From contig JACZVB010000025.1 of the NCBI GenBank assembly GCA_022572865.1, positions 1-9,937 of the forward strand: a stretch of DNA of 9,937 bases. The letters run 5' to 3'. The notes below the pieces were generated by a model that worked only from the letters and a program-made list of their open reading frames with translations, searched no databases and was not told the origin of the DNA. Of this stretch, positions 1 to 4,498 are shown in pieces (position 1 is the first letter of the stretch; the number at the start of each line of letters is the position of its first letter). The translations under genes and the position numbers were made by a program. Source of the stretch: Chloroflexota bacterium (GTDB taxonomy: Bacteria > Chloroflexota > Dehalococcoidia > Plut-88900).

Positions 1-50
1 GGGCCTCGGCGGGCAAACTCTAATTTATCCCACCCTGCTCGGGCTTGTCT

Positions 51-78
51 GGCCTCCTTCCAGTACTGGAAAGAGGCC
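51..78. repeat. 28-bp near-perfect palindrome
   Basis: GGCCTC at 51-56 pairs with GAGGCC at 73-78, and the centre TTCCAGTACTGGAA (58-71) is a perfect 14-bp palindrome. The only mismatch is C57 against A72. It could form a strong RNA hairpin or be a protein-binding site. No T-run follows on either strand, so a classic Rho-independent terminator is unlikely. It is the first of three inverted repeats in a row ahead of the carboxyltransferase gene. Confidence 0.7.
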
Positions 79-85
79 GGGGGTC

Positions 86-101
86 TGGGGGTACACCCCC
101 A
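86..101. repeat. short G/C inverted repeat
   Basis: TGGGGGT at 86-92 is complementary to ACCCCCA at 95-101 with two bases between. It lies between the 51-78 palindrome and the 115-145 stem, and has another run of five G at 79-83 just before it. Together they look like an intergenic repeat block, not a single regulatory site. The role is unknown. Confidence 0.5.
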
Positions 102-114
102 AGAAATTCTTAAC

Positions 115-145
115 TCCCCCTTTCCCTTAGCAAGGGAGAGGGGGA
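115..145. repeat. 14-bp stem-loop, C-rich/G-rich intergenic element
   Basis: The arm at 115-128 pairs along its whole length with 132-145, leaving the 3-base loop AGC; the only non-Watson-Crick pair is one T-G wobble (122/138). A similar C-rich/G-rich imperfect inverted repeat lies at 2012-2046, which suggests a dispersed intergenic element. The G-rich arm is also part of a possible G-quadruplex at 134-160. Confidence 0.6.
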
Positions 146-206
146 CACAGGGGGAGAGGGTAGGAAGAACGCAACTGTTACTAAGCATTCTCCCTGGCCC
201 TTCTGC

Positions 207-235
207 TTGACAAGGACAAGAACAGAGGCTAACTA
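207..235 (+). promoter_or_regulatory. possible sigma70-type promoter for the carboxyltransferase gene
   Basis: A perfect -35 box TTGACA (207-212) is followed after 17 bases by TAACTA (230-235), a poor match to TATAAT. The spacing is ideal but the -10 box is weak, so this is tentative. Transcription would begin near 242, giving a leader of about 70 bases before the ATG at 313. Confidence 0.35.
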
Positions 236-299
236 TGTTCTCGAAGGGGACACACGGCTACTTGCCCATTAATATGATGGAATAGAACCGGGCCAATTT

Positions 300-305
300 A
301 GGAGG
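300..305 (+). promoter_or_regulatory. strong ribosome binding site
   Basis: AGGAGG ends seven bases before the ATG at 313. This near-ideal Shine-Dalgarno match fixes the start of the carboxyltransferase gene. Confidence 0.85.
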
Positions 306-312
306 TTGAGAG

Positions 313-1890
313 ATGGCCACCTTCACCTGGGAGGAGGCCCGGCGCAAGCTCAAGGAAGGGCGTGAGCGGGCCCTTAGATTGGGCGGTCCCGAGGCGGTCG
401 CCCGCCAGCGCAAGGCCGGTCGCAGGACGGTGCGGGAGAGGATCGCCGAGCTCGCCGACGAGGGCAGCTTCCTGGAGATAGGGACCCTGGCGACCCACAG
501 AAGGGTCGACTCCCAGGGCAACGATCTGGAGCCCACGGCATCCAGCTACGTTATGGGCCTTGCCGAGGTCCACGGCCGCCCCGTGGCCCTGGGCGGCGAG
601 GACTTCACAGTGGAGGGTGGGGCTATCGAGCAGGACCACGACCGCACCAAGGGCGGAATGGCCGGTTTCGTGGAGGACCTGGCCCACGAGTATCGTATCC
701 CCCTCCTCATGTGCATGGAGGGGGTCGGCGGCGGGGTCGGCCGCGAGGAGAAGGAGGGCCACGCCCCGCTGGTCAGCGGACACAACATCCAAAGAAGCTA
801 TCAGCTCCTGGGCGAAGTCCCTGTCCTGGCGGCCGCTATGGGAGCCTGCGCCGGGGTCACTGCGGCCCGAGTGCTCGTGAGCCACTTCACCGTTATGACC
901 CGGGACACCGCCTGCCTCTTCGCCGGAGGCCCCCCGCTGGTCGAGCGCGCCCTGGGCCACAGGATCGACAAGTTCGATCTGGGCGGGGCCCACGTCCACA
1001 CCCAGATGTCGGGGGCGATAGACAACGTCGCCGACGACGAGAGCGACGCCATACGCCAGCTCAGGCAGGTCCTAAGCTACCTCCCACAGAGCGTCTGGGA
1101 GATGCCACCCTACGCCCCTAGCGACGACCCCCCGGACCGGCAGGACGATATCCTCCTGAAGATCATGCCCGAGGACCGGCGTCGGGCCTATGACGTTCAC
1201 GATATCATCCAGGTAATTGTAGATCACGGTTCCTTCTTCGAGATAGGCCGGGACTGGGGACAGTCATTTGTATCCGGCCTGGCCCGGTTCGGAGGATATC
1301 CCGTGGGCCTTATGGCCAGCAATCCGATGCACATAGGTGGGGCCCTGGACCCCCAGGCCTCGGAAAAGAAGGCCCGATTCATCGACTTTTGCGATACCTT
1401 CCATCTCCCCCTGGTTTACTTTATCGATGTGCCCGGCTTCATGATAGGCGGCGACGCAGAGAGGGGAGGCACCCTGCGCAAGGGGATGAGGGCCCTGCAG
1501 GCAATGATGGAGGCCTCCGTCCCCATGGTCTCGGTGTACCTGCGTAAGGCCTTCGGCATGGCGGGCCTGGCGACGGCCAACGCCGATCGCCTTCATCTGC
1601 GCCTGGCCTGGCCCACCGCCGAGTGGGGAGACATGCCCATCGAGGGCGGAGTGTTCGCCGCGCACCGCCGCGAGATAGAAGCGGCCCCCAACCCCGACGC
1701 CCTCAGGGCACAGATCGAGGCCAGGCTTCTAGAGCAGGCGTCCCCCTGGAAGACCGCCGAGGCCTTCGGCGTCGAGGAGATGATCGACCCTACGGAGACC
1801 AGAGGGCTCATAATCCGCTTCGTAAAGGCCAGTCAGGGATCCATTCGCACCAGCCTGGGCCCCAAGGCCCGCTACGGCACCAGGCTATGA
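313..1890 (+). CDS. acyl-CoA carboxylase, carboxyltransferase subunit
   Basis: This 525-residue protein matches the length and two-domain build of propionyl/methylcrotonyl-CoA carboxylase beta subunits and methylmalonyl-CoA decarboxylase alpha subunits, which move a carboxyl group between carboxybiotin and an acyl-CoA in the cytoplasm. Visible signatures are RRTVRERIAELADEGSFLEIG near the N-terminus (about 37-57), GGAHVHTQMSG (224-234), the C-half ARFGGYPVGLMASNPM (324-339), LDPQASEKKARFIDFCD (345-361), IDVPGFMIGG (371-380), RKAFGMAG (411-418) and AWPTAEWGDMPIEG (432-445). The start is set by AGGAGG seven bases upstream. The N-domain oxyanion-hole region reads EGVGGGVGREEKEG (136-149) instead of the usual DSxGAR-type motif, so the substrate may differ from propionyl-CoA. 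No biotin carboxylase or biotin carrier gene is nearby, so partners must be encoded elsewhere. The family is certain; the substrate is not. Confidence 0.93.
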   Translation: MATFTWEEARRKLKEGRERALRLGGPEAVARQRKAGRRTVRERIAELADEGSFLEIGTLATHRRVDSQGNDLEPTASSYVMGLAEVHGRPVALGGEDFTVEGGAIEQDHDRTKGGMAGFVEDLAHEYRIPLLMCMEGVGGGVGREEKEGHAPLVSGHNIQRSYQLLGEVPVLAAAMGACAGVTAARVLVSHFTVMTRDTACLFAGGPPLVERALGHRIDKFDLGGAHVHTQMSGAIDNVADDESDAIRQLRQVLSYLPQSVWEMPPYAPSDDPPDRQDDILLKIMPEDRRRAYDVHDIIQVIVDHGSFFEIGRDWGQSFVSGLARFGGYPVGLMASNPMHIGGALDPQASEKKARFIDFCDTFHLPLVYFIDVPGFMIGGDAERGGTLRKGMRALQAMMEASVPMVSVYLRKAFGMAGLATANADRLHLRLAWPTAEWGDMPIEGGVFAAHRREIEAAPNPDALRAQIEARLLEQASPWKTAEAFGVEEMIDPTETRGLIIRFVKASQGSIRTSLGPKARYGTRL

Positions 1891-1944
1891 CCTTTTCCCT
1901 CCTAAAGGTTATTCGGCTCTATTGACATCATCACGCAGGAGCTT

Positions 1945-1966
1945 CCATCCCGACACATCGGGATGG
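1945..1966 (+). terminator. hairpin between convergent genes (first of a pair)
   Basis: CCATCCCGA (1945-1953) and TCGGGATGG (1958-1966) form a perfect 9-bp stem with the loop CACA. It shares the TCCCGA/TCGGGA core with the next hairpin at 1977-1993. It has no T-run, so it may block readthrough or protect mRNA ends and not be a full intrinsic terminator. Confidence 0.45.
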
Positions 1967-1976
1967 CGGGGGCACT

Positions 1977-2006
1977 GTCCCGATACTCGGGACCAGATTG
2001 ATTTTC
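1977..2006 (+). terminator. terminator-like hairpin for the carboxyltransferase gene
   Basis: GTCCCGA (1977-1983) pairs perfectly with TCGGGAC (1987-1993) around the loop TAC. A T-rich stretch, GATTGATTTTCT, follows a few bases later. It lies about 90 bases after the stop at 1890 and points the right way for that gene. The tail is interrupted and not directly adjacent, so efficiency is uncertain. Confidence 0.5.
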
Positions 2007-2011
2007 TCTCC

Positions 2012-2046
2012 CCCTCTCCTTCCCGGCTTGCCGAAGGGGAAGAGGG
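2012..2046 (-). repeat. imperfect C-rich/G-rich inverted repeat just past the GH15 stop
   Basis: CCCTCT (2012-2017) pairs with AGAGGG (2041-2046), and CGGC (2024-2027) pairs with GCCG (2030-2033) at the tip; bulges lie between. It begins about 15 bases beyond the stop of the minus-strand GH15 gene, a suitable place for a 3' end structure. There is no U-run on the minus-strand transcript. Its composition resembles the stem at 115-145. Confidence 0.4.
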
Positions 2047-2061
2047 TTGCTAAAGCTCCCG

Positions 2062-3882
2062 CTAAATCCCCTTGCCCAGCGTCCTGTCCAGATTGAAGGC
2101 GGCGCTTATCAGGGCCAGGTGGGTAAAGGCCTGAGGAAAGTTGCCCAGGGCCTCGCCGGTAAGGCCTATCATCTCCGAGTAGAGGCCCAGATGGTTGGCG
2201 TAGCCCAGCATCCGCTCGAAGATAAAGCGGGCCTCCTCCAACCGGCCGGCCCTGGTGAGGGCTTCCACCAGCCAGAAGGTGCACATGCTGAAACTCCCCT
2301 CCTCCTGACCTCCCAGGCCATCGGCGGCAGCCTGCTTCACGTCGTACCTGTTCACCAGGGTATCGTTGGTAAGGTTCGACATGATGGCGTCTATAGTGGA
2401 GAGCATGCGAGGGTCCGTTGGCGATATGAAGAAGACCAGAGGCATGAGAAGCATAGAGGCGTCCAGGACATCGGAGCCGAAGTACTGGACGAAGGCCTGA
2501 CGCCCGGGGTGCCATCCCTGCTCCATAATGGCCTCGTAGATGGCGTCCCGCTCCTTAAGCCAGAGGTCCCTGTTGCCCGGGAAAGAGCGTTTGTAAGCCA
2601 GCCGGAGCCCTCGGTCCAGGGCCACCCAGCACATCATCTTGGAGAAGGTGAAATGGCGGCGACCTCCCCTCACCTCCCATATACCCTCGTCCTCGAGGCG
2701 CCAGTTCCGGGCCACCCAGTCCAACAAGGGGCCCAGGTGGGTCCAAAACTCATATGAGATGGGTGAACCGTATTTGTTGTACAGGTAGACCGCATCCATA
2801 AGCTCGCCATATATGTCCAACTGCAACTGATGGTGTGCGCCGTTACCGACCCGTACAGGTTTCGAGCCCCGATAACCCTCCAGATGATCCAGCTCCTCTT
2901 CTTGAATGTCGCGGCCCCCATCCAGGCGGTACATGATCCCGGGGGTCCCCTTATCCCCGAACTCGTGGGCCCGGGCGTCGAGCCATTTGACGAACTGCTC
3001 TGCCTCCTGTGTCAGGCCGATCCGCATAAAAGCGTACACAGTGAAGGCCGCATCTCGCAGCCAGGTATAGCGATAGTCCCAGTTGCGGCTGCCGCCGATC
3101 CTCTCGGGAAGACTGCACGTAGGAGCGGCAACTATAGCGCCGTTGGGGGCATAGGTCAGCAGCTTGAGGGTAAGGACCGAGCGATGGACCATCTCCCGCC
3201 AGCGCCCCTCATAGGTGACACACCCTAGCCAGTTCCTCCAGTACCTCATCGTCTGGTTCAACAGCTGCTCCGCCCTCAGGTCCGCCATCGGGAAGTCGCT
3301 GTCGCCTACATCACCAGCTAGCCCCAGGGAGAAACAGAGGGACTGGCCGGCGGACACATCGAATGTCGCCACCACCCCCCGTTCCGTAACCTCATATTCG
3401 ACCGGCATAGAGAGGGATAGATGCTCCCCACTCCCGGACTCGAATATTACCCCACCCTCTACAGGCCGGACATTATGGCTTGTCCGTGCGTAGTTGAAGG
3501 CAGGTGAGCACTCCAGGGACAGGCGGGTTGTACCCCTAACCCCCGTGATCCGGCGAATGATCCTGGAGCAGTGCCTCTTTACATTCTGTTCCTCCTCAGG
3601 CCCCACGGGCATGAAATCACACACCAGGGTTACTCCTTCGGCACTGGAGAAGGTCGTGCTGAGGACGTTAGTCCCTGGGTGATAGAACTGCCTGGACACC
3701 CCTTTGCCGGCGTTACATATCTTGAATCGACCGCCCTTTTTATCGTCAAGAATGGCAGCGAAAACGCTGGGTGAATCGAAATCAGGTAGACAAAGCCAGT
3801 CTATGGACCCATCGATGCCCACCAGCGCCGCTGTATGCATGTCACCGATGATTCCGTAATCCCCAATAGGTTTATATCCCAT
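2062..3882 (-). CDS. glycoside hydrolase family 15 protein (glucoamylase/trehalase-like)
   Basis: This 606-residue protein has the full-length build of bacterial GH15 enzymes, which cleave alpha-glucosidic bonds with inversion. The start [16 protein letters not shown] and [19 protein letters not shown] (about 6-42) are hallmarks of the N-terminal beta-sandwich. The (alpha/alpha)6 catalytic barrel carries [19 protein letters not shown] (267-285), [14 protein letters not shown] (336-349), [11 protein letters not shown] (397-407), [17 protein letters not shown] (467-483) and [12 protein letters not shown] (580-591). From known GH15 structures the likely general acid is E403 in IWEVR and the base E570 in LYSEM; both are present. 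No signal peptide is evident, so it is probably cytoplasmic and may act on trehalose, glycogen-derived or malto-oligosaccharides. Actinobacterial relatives include trehalases, so the name glucoamylase should not be taken literally. AGAGGA lies four bases before the ATG. It stands alone, convergent with the carboxyltransferase gene. Confidence 0.93.
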   Translation of the reverse strand: MGYKPIGDYGIIGDMHTAALVGIDGSIDWLCLPDFDSPSVFAAILDDKKGGRFKICNAGKGVSRQFYHPGTNVLSTTFSSAEGVTLVCDFMPVGPEEEQNVKRHCSRIIRRITGVRGTTRLSLECSPAFNYARTSHNVRPVEGGVIFESGSGEHLSLSMPVEYEVTERGVVATFDVSAGQSLCFSLGLAGDVGDSDFPMADLRAEQLLNQTMRYWRNWLGCVTYEGRWREMVHRSVLTLKLLTYAPNGAIVAAPTCSLPERIGGSRNWDYRYTWLRDAAFTVYAFMRIGLTQEAEQFVKWLDARAHEFGDKGTPGIMYRLDGGRDIQEEELDHLEGYRGSKPVRVGNGAHHQLQLDIYGELMDAVYLYNKYGSPISYEFWTHLGPLLDWVARNWRLEDEGIWEVRGGRRHFTFSKMMCWVALDRGLRLAYKRSFPGNRDLWLKERDAIYEAIMEQGWHPGRQAFVQYFGSDVLDASMLLMPLVFFISPTDPRMLSTIDAIMSNLTNDTLVNRYDVKQAAADGLGGQEEGSFSMCTFWLVEALTRAGRLEEARFIFERMLGYANHLGLYSEMIGLTGEALGNFPQAFTHLALISAAFNLDRTLGKGI

Positions 3883-3923
3883 TTAGTCCTCTTTGGATCC
3901 TATCGTTTACCGGATGAAACGGG

Positions 3924-4094
3924 TCAAATACCCCAGCACTGGCAATCACATTGTACTTCAAACGCTCCCCGGACCCGATCCCGGGGATAATCAACAGAAC
4001 AATGTGGCCAATGGAGGTTCTTACGAAGGCCGACGGCAGGCGTCACCTCGGCATGCGTGGCCTGACACTCACTAGGATGCCACGCTGGTTTCAT
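3924..4094 (-). CDS. possible small cysteine-rich ORF or leader peptide upstream of the GH15 gene
   Basis: A 56-codon minus-strand ORF starts at ATG (4094-4092) and stops at TGA (3926-3924), 41 bases before the GH15 start. Its main support is a near-consensus Shine-Dalgarno, AGGAGGTGAATC, eight bases from the ATG counting from AGGAGG; this is stronger than the GH15 site. The peptide begins MKPAWHPSEC and ends in VQCDCQCWGI. It has five Cys (10, 32, 49, 51, 53) and four His (6, 14, 28, 31), no membrane segment and no family I recognise. Third-position GC is lower than in the neighbours by eye, which argues against a long-conserved gene. It could be a metal-binding micro-protein, a translated leader controlling the GH15 gene, or a chance ORF behind a purine-rich stretch. 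Confidence 0.3.
   Translation of the reverse strand: MKPAWHPSECQATHAEVTPAVGLRKNLHWPHCSVDYPRDRVRGAFEVQCDCQCWGI
3947..4006 (-). repeat. nested inverted repeats in the GH15 leader
   Basis: An outer perfect pair, CACATTGT (3947-3954) and ACAATGTG (3999-4006), encloses an inner perfect pair, TCCCCGG (3966-3972) and CCGGGGA (3981-3987), with an 8-base loop. On a minus-strand transcript this would be an elongated stem-loop inside the small ORF and about 65-125 bases before the GH15 start. It may be an RNA control element or a protein-binding site. CACATTG recurs at 4194-4200 across the -35 box of the pilus promoter. Confidence 0.45.
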
Positions 4095-4100
4095 CGGATT

Positions 4101-4108
4101 CACCTCCT
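4101..4108 (-). promoter_or_regulatory. near-consensus Shine-Dalgarno on the minus strand
   Basis: Read on the minus strand this is AGGAGGTG, continuing AATC, an almost full match to the 16S rRNA 3' end. It lies directly ahead of the ATG at 4094. It is the chief reason to consider the small minus-strand ORF. Confidence 0.5.
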
Positions 4109-4197
4109 CCCCCTATTCAGTTGCCGAGGACAATCTACCAGCTCCCGCTGTTCGTCCAAAATGAACGTTAGCATATCGACATTTGTGTATTGGCACA

Positions 4198-4226
4198 TTG
4201 ACACAATTACATAATTGTGCTAAAGT
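4198..4226 (+). promoter_or_regulatory. sigma70-type promoter of the pilus operon
   Basis: A perfect -35 box TTGACA (4198-4203) and TAAAGT (4221-4226, four of six matches to TATAAT) are separated by exactly 17 bases in an AT-rich island unlike the GC-rich surroundings. The start of transcription would be near 4233, leaving a leader of about 45-75 bases before the first gene. It is the best promoter in the window and the natural one for the genes from 4307 to 9769. Confidence 0.7.
4202..4219. promoter_or_regulatory. operator-like inverted repeat within the promoter spacer
   Basis: CACAATTA (4202-4209) and TAATTGTG (4212-4219) form a perfect 8-bp inverted repeat with CA between. It occupies the spacer between the -35 and -10 boxes. 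A dimeric repressor bound here would exclude RNA polymerase. The first downstream gene encodes a small ribbon-helix-helix-type protein, the kind that often represses its own promoter, so it is the leading candidate to bind here (inference). Confidence 0.5.
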
Positions 4227-4306
4227 CCTGGCCTTCCCAATAAGTTGTCAATCAATGGTACACTTAGAGTAGCAGAATGGAACAACGGATACGGGAGCAG
4301 GCCCCA

Positions 4307-4498
4307 ATGCCCAAGGGGAATGATCGCAAGCGAATCAATGTAGACCTGGGCAGCCCCGCGCTGTACCGGGCCCTCAAGTTCGCCGCGGTGGAGCGGAACG
4401 TGCCTGCCCGTCAGATAGTAGTAGAAGCACTCCAGGAGTGGCTGGAGCGGAACCATCTGTTGATCGGAAACGCCCGGGAGAGAGAAGATGGCCGCTAG
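4307..4498 (+). CDS. small ribbon-helix-helix (CopG/Arc-like) DNA-binding protein
   Basis: A 63-residue protein if it starts at 4307, chosen because GGGAG (4293-4297) lies nine bases upstream. An in-frame ATG at 4277 would add ten residues (MEQRIREQAP) but has no clear ribosome site. The pattern fits the ribbon-helix-helix fold: a basic start and short strand (KRINVDLG), then helix A (SPALYRALKFAAVERN), a turn, and helix B (PARQIVVEALQEWLERN). Such proteins bind DNA as dimers, inserting the paired beta strands in the major groove. The gene overlaps the start of pilB by 11 bases, so the two are probably translationally coupled, and it follows a promoter with an 18-bp palindrome. It probably regulates this operon. 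It could instead be an orphan antitoxin, but no toxin gene lies beside it. Confidence 0.7.
   Translation: MPKGNDRKRINVDLGSPALYRALKFAAVERNVPARQIVVEALQEWLERNHLLIGNAREREDGR

Noticed and set aside
298..999. Minus-strand 233-codon frame over the carboxyltransferase gene
   Set aside because: Antisense shadow of a high-GC gene; no ribosome site and no recognisable motifs, while the plus strand matches a known family throughout.
2047..2757. Plus-strand 236-codon frame opposite the GH15 gene
   Set aside because: The minus strand has continuous GH15 motifs over the same interval; the plus frame shows only low-complexity Pro/Gly/Val-rich sequence.
3892..3926. Minus-strand TTGACC (3926-3921) as a -35 box just ahead of the GH15 gene
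   Set aside because: At 17-base spacing the -10 hexamer is GATAGG, a poor match; a TAGGAT needs 19 bases. The evidence is too weak to call.
3951..4214. Plus-strand 87-codon frame in the divergent intergenic region
   Set aside because: No ribosome site; it runs across the operator/promoter area and has no recognisable fold or motif. The small minus-strand frame here has far better translation signals.
4245..4273. TTGTCA at 4245-4250 as a second pilus promoter
   Set aside because: At 16-18 bases downstream there is no -10-like hexamer. The TTGACA-N17-TAAAGT promoter 47 bases upstream is much better.
4307..4498. Antitoxin of a toxin-antitoxin pair
   Set aside because: The ribbon-helix-helix fold is common in antitoxins, but the next gene is pilB and no small toxin-like gene lies on either side.
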